A DNA stretch of 64,000 nucleotides from Paractinoplanes rishiriensis (GTDB taxonomy: Bacteria > Actinomycetota > Actinomycetes > Mycobacteriales > Micromonosporaceae), in contig NZ_BOMV01000007.1 of NCBI RefSeq assembly GCF_016862375.1, positions 186,001 through 250,000 on the forward strand, given 5' to 3'. How positions within the stretch are numbered: the stretch's first letter is position 1; each line of letters begins with the position of its first letter. Both the position numbers and the translations under genes were made by a program. Shown here piece by piece: positions 8,368-17,098 of the stretch. The notes beneath the pieces were generated by a model, which did no database searches, had not been told where the DNA came from, and saw only the letters and a list, made by a program, of their open reading frames with translations.

Positions 8368-9264
8368 CTAGGACCGGCGGCGCAGCATGCCGAGCTGCAC
8401 CGCGTTGAGCACGACGAGGACGACCAGCAGGACCACCGAGACGGCGGCGGCCGAGCCCAGGTCCAGTTCGATGAAGGCCTTGCGGTAGATCACCATGACC
8501 AGCGACGTGGTGCTGTTGTCGGGGCCGCCGCGGGTGAGGATCCAGAACTGGTCGAAGGCCAGCAGCGAACCGGTGACCATCAGGGTGAGCACGAGCGCGG
8601 TGGTGGTCCGCATCAGCGGCAGGGTGATACGGCGGAACGACTGCCAGGCCGAGGCGCCGTCCAGCCGGGCCGCCTCGTACACCTCATCGGGAATTGCTTG
8701 CAGGCCGGTGAGCAGGATCAGCATGTTGAAGCCGGCGAACCGCCACAGCACCAGCCCGACCGCCGAGCCGAGCGCCTCGCCGGAGCTGCCGCTGACCGAG
8801 ACCAGGTCGCCGAACGGGCCGATCTCGGCGCTGAGCATGCCGAGGAACAGCAGCGAGGCGCTGGCGAAACCGACCGCGGCGGGCAGGAAGTACGCGGTGC
8901 GCAGGAAGCCGATGCCGCGCCCGGAGTGCTGGACGATCAGCGCCATCCCGAAGGCCAGCGCGAACAGCAGCACGGTCACGATCACCGTGTATTTGAGGGT
9001 GAACCAGACCGCGGTGTTCAGCAGGTCGTCGTCGCTGAGCGCGGCGAAGTTCTCCGGCGCGTTCAGGGTCGGCGGGCCGAGCAGCGGCCACCGGTGCAGC
9101 GACATCCAGGCCACCAGGCCCAGGGGGACGACGAAGAACAGGCCCACCACGAAGGCCGTCGGCGCGGCGTAGAGGGCGCCGGTCCAGCGACGGCGGCGCC
9201 GGCCACCACGGCCGGCGGCTATCGGTTCGGCTTCCGGCGGGCTCGTGGGGGCTAGCAACGTCAT
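8368..9264 (-). CDS. Sugar ABC transporter permease, MalF type
   Basis: 298 residues. An Arg-rich cytoplasmic N-terminus (GRGGRRRRRWTGALYAAP) is followed by six hydrophobic segments. The EAA loop is QAIPDEVYEAARLDGASAWQSFRRITLPLM, the classic CUT1 form. It pairs with the permease at 7570-8355 to build the membrane channel. It is separated from the binding-protein gene upstream by 63 bp that hold a strong hairpin (9287-9313), which may lower expression of both permeases relative to the binding protein. Confidence 0.93.
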   Translation of the reverse strand: MTLLAPTSPPEAEPIAAGRGGRRRRRWTGALYAAPTAFVVGLFFVVPLGLVAWMSLHRWPLLGPPTLNAPENFAALSDDDLLNTAVWFTLKYTVIVTVLLFALAFGMALIVQHSGRGIGFLRTAYFLPAAVGFASASLLFLGMLSAEIGPFGDLVSVSGSSGEALGSAVGLVLWRFAGFNMLILLTGLQAIPDEVYEAARLDGASAWQSFRRITLPLMRTTTALVLTLMVTGSLLAFDQFWILTRGGPDNSTTSLVMVIYRKAFIELDLGSAAAVSVVLLVVLVVLNAVQLGMLRRRS

Positions 9265-9286
9265 ATGTGGTTCTCCGAGAAGGGGC

Positions 9287-9313
9287 CCGCCCTCCGTGTG
9301 GGGCGGAGGGCGG
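9287..9313 (-). promoter_or_regulatory. Intra-operon hairpin between binding-protein and permease genes
   Basis: CCGCCCTCCG (9287-9296) and CGGAGGGCGG (9304-9313) form a 10-bp perfect GC stem with a 7-nt loop, 14 bp after the binding-protein stop. In this position such stems usually protect the upstream mRNA or terminate part of the transcripts, giving more binding protein than permease. Confidence 0.55.
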
Positions 9314-9327
9314 ACCGGTCCGGTGTA

Positions 9328-10602
9328 TTACTTCTGCAGTGACGAACTCAGTGCCGCGGCCCCGTCGTTCAGGGCCTTCTGCGGGTCGGCGCCGAACAGC
9401 GCGCCGCGGAACGCGGTGACCCAGGGACTCTGCGGGTCGTTGTAGGTGGCGTTGAAGTTCTTGGCGTACGGCGTCTTGCCCTTGGCCATCAGGTTGTTGA
9501 TCTGCACGATCCGCGGGTCGGCGGAGGCGTACTTGTTGGCGGCCAGGTCGGTACGTACCGGTACGCCCTTGTTCTTGGCGATCACCTCGACCTGGGCCTC
9601 GTCGCCGAGGGTCCAGGACAGGAAGTCCCAGGCCCCGGCGGCGTTCTTGCTGGTCGCCCCGATGCCGATGGAGTCACCGCCGACAAACGTGGATTCGCCG
9701 CCGTCCAGCCCGCTGATCGGCGCCACACCCAGCTTGAAGCTGGCCTTCTCCTCGATGACGCCGAGCCACGCGGACGGCCCCGGCGCGATGCCGATCTTGC
9801 CAGTCTGCAGGGCGCCGAGCCAGGTGGGTCCGGCCTCGTCCTTGGACGCGGGCGCGGCCACCCCCTCCTCGAAGAGCTTGCGGTACAGCGCGAAGACGTC
9901 GGTCATCTCCTTGCCGTTGATCGTGCTCTCGGTGCCCTCGGCGTTCATCACGTCGCCGCCGGAGGCCCACACCGACGGCCACAGGGTGAACACGTTGCAG
10001 CCACCGCAGTTGCCGCCGAAGTAGGTGCCGTTGATGTCGCCGCCGAGCTTGTCGACGGCCCGGGCGGCCGCCGCGAACTCACCGAGCGACGCCGGCGGCT
10101 TCTCCGGGTCGAGACCGGCCTTGGTGAACAGGTCCTTGTTGTAGAGCATCACGGACATGTCGATGGTGTGCGGCACCGCGTAGTTGCGCTCTTTCCACGT
10201 CCCGTTCGTGACGTGGGCGGGCGCCACCTTGTCCTTGATCGGCAGCGCGCCGAACCGGTCGGTGATGTCCATCCACAGCCCCTGCGAGGCGTACTGAGGC
10301 GCGAACACTACGTCGGAGGCGAACAGGTCCGGCAGCGCCTTGGCGCCCGCCGCCGACGCGATCTTGGCCGGGTACTCCTCGTTGGGGTACGCGGTCACCT
10401 GCACCTTGTTCTTGTGCGTGGCGTTGTAGGCCTCCGCGTACTGCTTCGAGATGGACTCGGTTGCGGCCCGGGTCCACAGGGTGAGCGTGGCGCCGCTGTC
10501 CGCAGTCTCGGCGGACCCGGCGTCGTCGTTCCCGTCACCCCCGCAGCCGGCCAGGCCGGCCACCAACAGTGCAGCGGCGGTGCCGCACAACCATCGTTTC
10601 AA
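9328..10602 (-). CDS. Sugar ABC transporter substrate-binding lipoprotein
   Basis: 424 residues. The signal peptide MKRWLCGTAAALLVAGLAGCGGDG carries the lipobox LAGC, so the mature protein is anchored outside the membrane by its Cys. The rest fits solute-binding family 1 (MalE-like): GATLTLWTRAATESISKQYAEAYN at the front, the hinge segment MLYNKDLFTKAGLDPEKPPASLGEF, and FVGGDSIGIGATSKNAAGAWDFL. It delivers sugar to the two permeases downstream. It lies 28 bp after the large glycosidase gene, and the operon layout suggests the ligand is a product of GH127 and its companion enzyme. Confidence 0.92.
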   Translation of the reverse strand: MKRWLCGTAAALLVAGLAGCGGDGNDDAGSAETADSGATLTLWTRAATESISKQYAEAYNATHKNKVQVTAYPNEEYPAKIASAAGAKALPDLFASDVVFAPQYASQGLWMDITDRFGALPIKDKVAPAHVTNGTWKERNYAVPHTIDMSVMLYNKDLFTKAGLDPEKPPASLGEFAAAARAVDKLGGDINGTYFGGNCGGCNVFTLWPSVWASGGDVMNAEGTESTINGKEMTDVFALYRKLFEEGVAAPASKDEAGPTWLGALQTGKIGIAPGPSAWLGVIEEKASFKLGVAPISGLDGGESTFVGGDSIGIGATSKNAAGAWDFLSWTLGDEAQVEVIAKNKGVPVRTDLAANKYASADPRIVQINNLMAKGKTPYAKNFNATYNDPQSPWVTAFRGALFGADPQKALNDGAAALSSSLQK

Positions 10603-10630
10603 CGGACGTTCCTCCTATAGGTACGCGGCG

Positions 10631-13087
10631 TTACCGCGATTCTTCGAGCCGGCCCAGGGCGCGGTTGGTAAGGCCGGTGTTCAGGTTGACGCCGACCTTC
10701 TGGAACATGTTGACCATCTGGGTGCTGGTCTGCCGCACCTGGACGGGCGACTGCAGTCCGGCGTACGCCTGGTTGTAGGTGACCGTGGCGCTGCCGCTCG
10801 GGAAGGTGACCGCACCGGTGTCCGGGTTCCAGACGAACCGCGCGAGCCGGTCGATCGTGGCCACCCGGGTCCCGTTGATGAAGATCGAGTAGCCCTGCGG
10901 GATGCCCGCGTACTTGACCACGCCGTCGGCCGGGTCGTCCCAGACGATGCTCAGGTCGGCGTTGCGGTACCGCAGGTTGTTGACCGCGAAGTTCGGCCAG
11001 TTGATGTTGATCGGGCTGAGCTCGACCTGGTTGTCGTTGCGCGGCCGCAGGCCCGCCACGTCCTCGATGACCGTGAAGTTGCTGCTGCCGAGGATGTTGT
11101 GGTGGATCCAGGAGCGGTACTGGATGGTCCGCGACGAGGCGTTCCAGTCGGCCCAGAACTCGTTGGCGTCCGGCCACTGGGTGTTGCCGTTGACGTACTG
11201 CGCCCAGGTGTTCCAGTACAGGAGCTTCTTGTAGTCCTCGGCGCTCATCCACTGGTTCGGGTAGTTGCGCAGCACCGAGGAGTACAGCCGGAACTGCACC
11301 GTCGAGTTGATCGTCGAGAAGTTGTTCGAGCCCGGCTGGCCGGCCGCCGCCGCTGCCGCCTTGTCCCGCTGGTTGGCGGTGAAGAACGGGAAGATCGGGT
11401 AGTCGGCCGGGTCGGCGAACAGGCGCAGGGCCTGCTTGTACTGGTCGGTGTTCGGCATCGCGCCGACCGCGTACGGGTAGTAGTTGTTGATCTCTTTCCA
11501 CGGCACCAGGGCGTTGGTCGCGACGTGCCGGTGCTTGATCAGCCCGTTCGCGTTGTCCCACAGGACCGTCTGGATGGCGTTCTTGATCCGGTTGGCGATC
11601 GTCGTCATCTCGGCGGCCTTGGCCGTGTTGCCGGTCGCGGCGTAGGCCTCGGCGGCGGCGACGGCACCGCTGTAGACGTACGCGGACTCGGCGCGGTCCA
11701 GGTTGCCGGCGCGCCAGTGGAACGACACCGCGTCGGCGTCGTTACCGGTGAGCGCGCCCCAGTCGTACTCGATCAGGCCGTTGTTGTCCCGGTCGTAGTA
11801 CGAGAGCTGGCCCTTGACGTCGCCCTCGGCGTACTGCGCCAGCTTGCTGGCCACTGCCGGCTGCCCGCCGTGGATCTGGTAGCTGCGCCAGGCCGCCTCG
11901 GCGATGTACTGGGTGTAGCTGTTCGACCAGTTCTCCGGGTCGCCCGGGTTGTCGACGAACCGGCCACCGTTGGACACCTTGCCGACCGACAGCCAGTCAC
12001 CGTACGACCATGCGGGGTTGCGCAGGTACTTCAGGTCGTCGATGTGCATCGGCTGGGTGAGCACGATGGCGTTGTTGTAGCCCAGCGAGCCCTCGACCGA
12101 GATCGGGAACTCGAAGTGCCGCGGCATGTTGGCGTCCAGGTGGTTGAACCGCATCAGCCACCAGCGGTAGTAGATCTCTTTCTTGATCGCCGGCTCGGGC
12201 ACGTCGATGTACGGCAGGTTCTGCGCCCACCAGAGGTTGTACGCCCGCACGTGGGCACCGAACACGTCCTGCGCGGCGGCGTTGCGGTAGGCGTTGTACT
12301 CCGTCAGCGACTCCGGGATCTCGTTGGCCACGAAGCCCATCTGCACCTTGACCGTCACGGTGGCGCCGGCCGCAATCGTCACGTTGCGGGTCAGCGCGCC
12401 GCTCGCGGCCGTGAATCCGTCGCCGGACAGCCGCGGGTACAGCGTGGTGAGGTTGTTCTTCACGGCCCGCGAGCCGGTCAGCTCGGCGCCGGTCACCGTG
12501 GTGGCGTACGGCGAGGTCACCCGCAGCGCCACGGTCTGCGACGCGGTGCCGGTGTTGGTGAAGGCCAGGTTGTCGACCGCCACGTTGTTGTGGGACATGA
12601 ACTTGGTCTGCAGCAGCCGCAGCGAGCCGTTGGTGTGCGTGCTCTTCCAGTGGCTCGGCGCCTGCCAGCGCGAGTTGACCTGCTCGGTCCACGTGCCGCT
12701 GCCGGCCGTGACGGTGAACGCGGCCTGGTTGCTGATGCTCTCCCAGTACGCGACCTGGCCACCGAAGCCGAGCACCGAGGGGGTGTGCGTCTTCATGAAC
12801 AGGGCCCGGCCACGGGACATCAGCCAGGTGCCCGCCGGGTCGTTACCGGGGCGGGCGAGCAGCCGGTCCATCCAGAAATCGGTGCCGCCGGCCTCGGCGT
12901 CGTACATGGCCTGCATGGTGTTGCCGGTGGTCATCGCGACCGGTGGGGCCGGCACGGCGGGACCGGAGAACGTTGGGTAGCCGATGGTCTGGGCGGCCAT
13001 GGCCGGCTCGGCTCCCAGGACGGCGGCGGTCGTGCCGGTGAGGACGGTTGTCAGCGCGAATGCCAGCCAGCGGGGACGGTGCGGCAT
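10631..13087 (-). CDS. Secreted large glycoside hydrolase, MGH1/GH63-like (alpha/alpha)6 barrel
   Basis: 818 residues from ATG 13087, preceded by AAAGGAGGTCGCG, an ideal ribosome binding site. A signal peptide (MPHRPRWLAFALTTVLTGTTAAVLGAEPAMA) is followed by a beta-sandwich domain to ~residue 270. A helical barrel follows with IYYRWWLMRFNH, ISVEGSLGYNNAIVLTQ, YIAEAAWRSYQIHGG, DNNGLIEYDWGA and NYYPYAVGAMPN. A beta-rich C-terminus (~640-818) completes it. Paired tryptophans and acids suggest an inverting enzyme of the GH63/GH37/MGH1 clan, but I cannot name the catalytic pair. It is in one operon with a GH127 arabinofuranosidase and a sugar ABC importer, so it probably cuts a plant arabinose-rich glycan outside the cell. 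The substrate is unknown. Confidence 0.7.
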   Translation of the reverse strand: MPHRPRWLAFALTTVLTGTTAAVLGAEPAMAAQTIGYPTFSGPAVPAPPVAMTTGNTMQAMYDAEAGGTDFWMDRLLARPGNDPAGTWLMSRGRALFMKTHTPSVLGFGGQVAYWESISNQAAFTVTAGSGTWTEQVNSRWQAPSHWKSTHTNGSLRLLQTKFMSHNNVAVDNLAFTNTGTASQTVALRVTSPYATTVTGAELTGSRAVKNNLTTLYPRLSGDGFTAASGALTRNVTIAAGATVTVKVQMGFVANEIPESLTEYNAYRNAAAQDVFGAHVRAYNLWWAQNLPYIDVPEPAIKKEIYYRWWLMRFNHLDANMPRHFEFPISVEGSLGYNNAIVLTQPMHIDDLKYLRNPAWSYGDWLSVGKVSNGGRFVDNPGDPENWSNSYTQYIAEAAWRSYQIHGGQPAVASKLAQYAEGDVKGQLSYYDRDNNGLIEYDWGALTGNDADAVSFHWRAGNLDRAESAYVYSGAVAAAEAYAATGNTAKAAEMTTIANRIKNAIQTVLWDNANGLIKHRHVATNALVPWKEINNYYPYAVGAMPNTDQYKQALRLFADPADYPIFPFFTANQRDKAAAAAAGQPGSNNFSTINSTVQFRLYSSVLRNYPNQWMSAEDYKKLLYWNTWAQYVNGNTQWPDANEFWADWNASSRTIQYRSWIHHNILGSSNFTVIEDVAGLRPRNDNQVELSPININWPNFAVNNLRYRNADLSIVWDDPADGVVKYAGIPQGYSIFINGTRVATIDRLARFVWNPDTGAVTFPSGSATVTYNQAYAGLQSPVQVRQTSTQMVNMFQKVGVNLNTGLTNRALGRLEESR

Positions 13088-13101
13088 CGCGACCTCCTTT
13101 G

Positions 13102-14919
13102 TCAGGTGGTGGGTAGCCAGACCCGCATCGTGGACGGGCCGCGACGGGCCCAGCGGTGGTAAGGAAGGAGCGGGACCACGACCGGATCGGGGCGTTCGGT
13201 GGTGATGCGGTGGCTCTGGTACGGCCATTCCCGGTCGGTGGGCCGGGTACGGCGGCCTTTCACGGCGGTGGCTTCGGGCGCCACCGACGTGTCGACCTGC
13301 AACTCGTCGAGCCGGACATCGGCCTCCTGGTCGATCGACTCGGCGCACATCACGAGCGGGCCCACCTCGACCGCGGCACAGCCGCGCAACGCGTCGATCC
13401 GCGGGTCGGGGAACGTCCACCTCGGACGCATGGGCAGCTCGACGCGCACCTGCTCGCCCGGGCGGAAGACCCGGCGGAAGACGCCCTCCGGGGCGTCCGC
13501 TCCGGCTGCCCAGGCGGGCAGCCGCAAGGTGAGGGTGCGCGGTTCCGGCGGCGCGTCGACCACGGTGACGGTCACGGTGCCGGAGTCGGGGTATGCGGTG
13601 TCGACGTCCAGCGTCAGGCCGGCGGCCTCGACCCGCATCGGGGCGAACTGGTGCAGCTGCACACCGTCGTCGCTCTCGGTCACGAAATAGGTGCCCAGCG
13701 AGGCGAGCAGCCGGGCCACGTTGTTGAGGCAGCAGGACACCTCGAACCAGGGCGCCCGGCCACCGCCGCCGAACCGCAGCTGCTCGTGGTCCGGCGGGGG
13801 AAGCGGAGCCGGGATGCGCTGGTGCAGCGTGTGGGCGTAGAAGAAGGACTGGCCGTCGTCGGCGACCGCGGTGGCGATCACGTTGTGCAGCACCCGGTCG
13901 ACGATGTCGCCGTAGCGCATCTCGCCGGTGGCCAGCAGCAGCCGGTGGGCCAGGTGGACGGTGGCCACCGCGGCGCAGGTCTCCGAGTACGCCCGGTCGG
14001 ACGGCAGCACGAAGTCCTCGCCGAAGCTCTCGTCCAGGTGCCGCGAACCCATGCCGCCGGTCAGGTAGGTGCGGCGGGCCAGGGTGCGGTCGAACTGGCG
14101 GGCGATGGCGTGCAGGAGATCGTCGTCACCGGTCTCGACGGCCACGTCGACGGCGCCGGCGGCCAGATAGAGCGCGCGCACCGCGTGGCCGGCGAAGGCC
14201 TCGCCGTCGCGGACCGGCACGGCGTCCTGGAAGTAACCCCAGCCGAACTCGTGCTCGGGCAGGGTCTTGTAACCGCGCCGCTGCACGAACGCGGCGGCCT
14301 GGTCGAGGTAGCGCTGCTGCCCGGTCACCCGGTACAGCTCGACCAGCGCGGTCTCGACCTCGGGGTGGCCGCAGAAGCCCTCGTCGGCGAACGCCTCGCC
14401 GACGTGGTCGGCGACCCGGCAGGCCACCTGGAGCAGGCCCGGCGCGGCGCCGGTGCGCTCGGCCGCGACCGCCGCCTGGATCAGGTGACCGGCGCAGTAC
14501 AACTCGTGGCCGAAGTTCATGTCCCGGTAGCGGGCCGGCTGGCCCGGTCGCCCGTACGCGGTGTGCAGGTAGCCGTCGGCATCCTGGGCACCGGCGATCA
14601 GCGCGGTGAACCGGGCCAGGCGCTCGTCGTGACGGTTGCCGCCGGGGCGGGCGGTTTCCCAGCACATCGCCTCGGTAAGCTTGTAGACCTCGGAGTCGCT
14701 GAACTCGCGGCCGCGGCGCATCGCACCGTTCGGCTCGGTGAAGTTGCCGGTCCAGCCCATCCGGTCGAGCCACGAGGCACAATGTTCAATCGTGGCGGTG
14801 CCGTTGACCGCCTGGCGTCTTCCCCAGAGCCCGCCGGTCAGCCGCACCTGGTGCGGGCCAACGGGCCGGAGTACGCCCCGCGAGGGCACGACCGGTCCCC
14901 AGTAGGCCGTCACAGCCAC
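13102..14919 (-). CDS. GH127 beta-L-arabinofuranosidase
   Basis: 605 residues from GTG 14919, with GGGAGGGGAAGG just upstream. There is no signal peptide, so it acts in the cytoplasm on imported oligosaccharides. The sequence matches the family from the N-terminus (RLTGGLWGRRQAVN, NFTEPNGAMRRGREFSDSEVYKLTEAMCW) to the end of the barrel. The four Zn ligands known from Bifidobacterium HypBA1 are visible: E313 and C315 in SETCA, and C396-C397 in SCCLNN. C396 corresponds to the Cys nucleophile of that family. It releases beta-linked L-arabinofuranose, as found on plant extensins. It is the first gene of the five-gene operon and faces the LacI regulator. Confidence 0.93.
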   Translation of the reverse strand: MAVTAYWGPVVPSRGVLRPVGPHQVRLTGGLWGRRQAVNGTATIEHCASWLDRMGWTGNFTEPNGAMRRGREFSDSEVYKLTEAMCWETARPGGNRHDERLARFTALIAGAQDADGYLHTAYGRPGQPARYRDMNFGHELYCAGHLIQAAVAAERTGAAPGLLQVACRVADHVGEAFADEGFCGHPEVETALVELYRVTGQQRYLDQAAAFVQRRGYKTLPEHEFGWGYFQDAVPVRDGEAFAGHAVRALYLAAGAVDVAVETGDDDLLHAIARQFDRTLARRTYLTGGMGSRHLDESFGEDFVLPSDRAYSETCAAVATVHLAHRLLLATGEMRYGDIVDRVLHNVIATAVADDGQSFFYAHTLHQRIPAPLPPPDHEQLRFGGGGRAPWFEVSCCLNNVARLLASLGTYFVTESDDGVQLHQFAPMRVEAAGLTLDVDTAYPDSGTVTVTVVDAPPEPRTLTLRLPAWAAGADAPEGVFRRVFRPGEQVRVELPMRPRWTFPDPRIDALRGCAAVEVGPLVMCAESIDQEADVRLDELQVDTSVAPEATAVKGRRTRPTDREWPYQSHRITTERPDPVVVPLLPYHRWARRGPSTMRVWLPTT

Positions 14920-14943
14920 CGCCTTCCCCTCCCCCGAAAGGAT

Positions 14944-14957
14944 CGAAAACCTTTTCG
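14944..14957. promoter_or_regulatory. Candidate LacI-family operator 1
   Basis: CGAAAACCTTTTCG has perfect 6-bp arms around CC. It lies 25 bp before the GH127 start, in the divergent region with the LacI gene, and a further CCGAAAG half-site sits at 14934. The form (CGAAA...TTTCG) is typical of LacI-family sites. Confidence 0.6.
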
Positions 14958-15033
14958 GAGATGGTGTCAGTCGGTCGATACAGTGTCAACGGTCGATTTC
15001 TATTTGGACCGGGCAGGCCAACCCGATATGCTG

Positions 15034-15047
15034 CCGAAAACTTTCGG
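15034..15047. promoter_or_regulatory. Candidate LacI-family operator 2
   Basis: CCGAAAACTTTCGG has perfect 6-bp arms around AC and ends 12 bp before the LacI start. Together with operator 1, 90 bp away, it would let the regulator control both itself and the sugar operon, possibly by looping. Confidence 0.6.
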
Positions 15048-15059
15048 GGAGGCACTCGG

Positions 15060-16091
15060 GTGGGCAGAAAACGGGCGCAGGTGACGTTGACGGACGTCGC
15101 GAAGCGGGCCGGTGTCTCGGTTGCCACGGCCTCCAAGGCACTCAATGAACGTGACGAGGTCGCGCCCGCTACCCGCGACCGGGTGCGGCAGGCCGCCGAG
15201 GAACTCGCCTTCCAGCCGAACGTGCTGGCCCGCGGCCTGATCTCCGGCAACACCCGCACGGTCGGGCTGCTCACCGACGAGTTGTCGGCGGCCCGGTTCG
15301 CCATCCCGGTGCTGCTCGGCGCGGAGAACGCGCTGGGCGACGAACAGATGAGCGTGCTGCTCTGCGACGCCCGCGGCGACGCGATCCGCCGCCGGCACTA
15401 CATCCGGACACTGCTGGCCCGGCAGGTGGACGGCTTCATCATCCTGGGCGACTCGAACGAGATCCGGCCGTCGCTGAGCCGCGAGATCCCGGTGCCGGTC
15501 GTGTACGCGTACTGCGAATCCGACGACCCGTCCGACCTGTCGGTGGTGGCCGACGACGCGGGTGGCGCCCGGCTGGCCGCGGAACATCTGGTGTCGCTGG
15601 GCCGCAAGCGGATCGCGCACATCACCGGCGACCCCGGCTACCGGGCGGCGCGCGACCGCGCGGTCGCGCTGCGCGAGGTACTCGACAACGCCGGGCTGCC
15701 GCTGGCCGGCGAGCCGCTGTTCGGCCAGTGGTCGCAGCGCTGGGGCCGGCACGCCACGTCCCGGCTGCTCGCCTCGAACCCGGACGTCGACGCCATCTTC
15801 TGCGGCAGCGACCAGATCGCCTCCGGGGTCACCGAGGCGCTGCGCGACATGGGCCGTTCGGTCCCCGATGACGTGGCCATCGTGGGCTACGACAACTGGG
15901 AGGTGCTGGCCGCCGAGTGCCGGCCACCGCTGACCACTGTGGACCTCAACCTGGAACAGCTGGGCACCACCGCGGTGCGGCATCTCTTCGCGGCCCTGGA
16001 CGGCGACCGCCACTCGGGCGTGATCCGCCAGCCGGGCCGCCTGGTGATCCGCGAATCCACGGCGGTGGCCGGGCCGATCAGGCGGCGCTGA
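15060..16091 (+). CDS. LacI-family transcriptional regulator
   Basis: 343 residues from GTG 15060, with GGGGAGG upstream. The longer frame to 14961 would cover operator 2 and is unlikely. The N-terminal HTH reads VTLTDVAKRAGVSVATASKALNERDEVAPATRDRV, and the hinge helix includes NVLARGLISGNTRTVGLL. The remaining ~280 residues are the periplasmic-binding-protein-like sensor, with DAIFCGSDQIASGVTEALRDMG and DVAIVGYDNWEV. It is divergent from the GH127 operon and very likely represses it, with an arabinose-containing sugar as the inducer. The ligand is inferred from context only. Confidence 0.92.
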   Translation: MGRKRAQVTLTDVAKRAGVSVATASKALNERDEVAPATRDRVRQAAEELAFQPNVLARGLISGNTRTVGLLTDELSAARFAIPVLLGAENALGDEQMSVLLCDARGDAIRRRHYIRTLLARQVDGFIILGDSNEIRPSLSREIPVPVVYAYCESDDPSDLSVVADDAGGARLAAEHLVSLGRKRIAHITGDPGYRAARDRAVALREVLDNAGLPLAGEPLFGQWSQRWGRHATSRLLASNPDVDAIFCGSDQIASGVTEALRDMGRSVPDDVAIVGYDNWEVLAAECRPPLTTVDLNLEQLGTTAVRHLFAALDGDRHSGVIRQPGRLVIRESTAVAGPIRRR

Positions 16092-16109
16092 CGACCCGGC
16101 CCGCCGTGG

Positions 16110-16709
16110 TCAGGGGTTACGCACCTCGTCCCGGACGTCCTGGGCCCTCTCCTTGGTGGCCTGCTTGGTGGTCTGCGCCGCGTCCTGCGCGGTCGCCTTG
16201 ACCTCGCTCGCGGCCTGCTGCACCGGCTCGGCCAGGTCGTCCTTGATCTCGGTGGCGAGGTCCTTGGCCCGGTCGGTCAGGTCGCTGCTGCGTTCCTTGA
16301 GCTCCTGGCCGGCCCGGCGCTCGGCGTCGGTGACCGGCATCAGCGTGGCGGCGAGCATGCCGACGCCGAACGCGATGATCCCGGCCGCGATCGGGTTGCC
16401 CTGCGTCTGGGACGCCACGGCGTGCGGTGCCGAACGCGCGGCGTCCGCGGCCTGATGCGCTTTCTCCTGCACGGTGTCCTGCACGTCTCCTGCCTTCTCC
16501 TTGACGGTGTCCGCCGCCGAGGAGGCGGCGTTGCCGGTCCTCTCCCGGGCCTGTTCGGTACTGCCCATCACCCGTTCCCGGACCGCGGTCCACCGGCGCC
16601 GGGCCACCTGCCGCGGGCTGGTCTTCTCGGCCAGCAGGTCGACGTCGCGGGTGAGCGACGCGCGGGTGTTCTCGATGTCCCGCCTCAGCCGGTCGGGTTC
16701 TTCAGCCAT
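16110..16709 (-). CDS. DUF3618-domain protein
   Basis: 199 residues from ATG 16709, with AAGGAGGA upstream. The N-terminus PDRLRRDIENTRASLTRDVDLLAEKTSPRQVARRRW is the DUF3618 signature. A long, highly charged coiled-coil or apolipoprotein-like stretch (SAADTVKEKAGDVQDTVQEKAHQAADAA) follows. One membrane helix (PIAAGIIAFGVGMLAATLMPV, ~130-150) comes next, and then a Lys/Asp-rich tail. It overlaps the upstream holin-like gene by 25 bp. The three-gene set (with 16685 and 17095) recurs in actinobacteria and is thought to act at the envelope in stress. Its molecular role is not known. Confidence 0.82.
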   Translation of the reverse strand: MAEEPDRLRRDIENTRASLTRDVDLLAEKTSPRQVARRRWTAVRERVMGSTEQARERTGNAASSAADTVKEKAGDVQDTVQEKAHQAADAARSAPHAVASQTQGNPIAAGIIAFGVGMLAATLMPVTDAERRAGQELKERSSDLTDRAKDLATEIKDDLAEPVQQAASEVKATAQDAAQTTKQATKERAQDVRDEVRNP

Positions 16710-17098
16710 TGCGCGTCCTCCTTGATGGTGTCGACGGTGCGGCGCGGCACCGGGTCGACGGTCTTGAGCTTCTTGCGGCCGTTCACGTACAGGACGGCGC
16801 CGACGGCGGCCCAGACGACCGCCACGATGAGGGCGGCCCACCCGGGGTCCATCACGTTCGACAGGCCGAAGACCACGGCGAAGCTGAGCAGGACGATCGC
16901 GAGGTAACCGGCGAACCCGGCCACGCCGAGCATGCCGGCCGCCTTACCGGCCTTACCCGCCTCCTCCTTGATCTCGACCTTGGCGAGTTCGACCTCCTGC
17001 CGGAACAGGCGGGACAGGTCGTTGCTGATATCGCCGATCAGCTCACCGATCGACGTCTCGGTGACATCCTCGGAACGGTGCTGATGCGGCGTGGTCAT
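16685..17098 (-). CDS. Actinobacterial holin-X/DUF1469-type membrane protein
   Basis: 137 residues. An amphipathic N-terminal helix (SIGELIGDISNDLSRLFRQEVELAKVEIKEE) is followed by two hydrophobic helices (~55-75 and ~83-105) and a basic tail (NGRKKLKTVDPVPRR). This is the layout of the holin superfamily III-like proteins that are chromosomal in actinobacteria and not linked to a phage here. The start overlaps the upstream stop in ATGA and its own 3' end overlaps the DUF3618 gene by 25 bp, so the three genes are tightly coupled. Confidence 0.82.
   Translation of the reverse strand: MTTPHQHRSEDVTETSIGELIGDISNDLSRLFRQEVELAKVEIKEEAGKAGKAAGMLGVAGFAGYLAIVLLSFAVVFGLSNVMDPGWAALIVAVVWAAVGAVLYVNGRKKLKTVDPVPRRTVDTIKEDAQWLKNPTG

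Noticed and set aside
10451..13162. 903-codon open frame on the + strand over the large glycosidase gene
   Set aside because: Val/Arg/Gly-rich shadow without signal peptide or motifs; the minus strand is coding.
13156..15084. 642-codon open frame opposite GH127
   Set aside because: Shadow frame; GH127 on the minus strand has its Zn site and family motifs.
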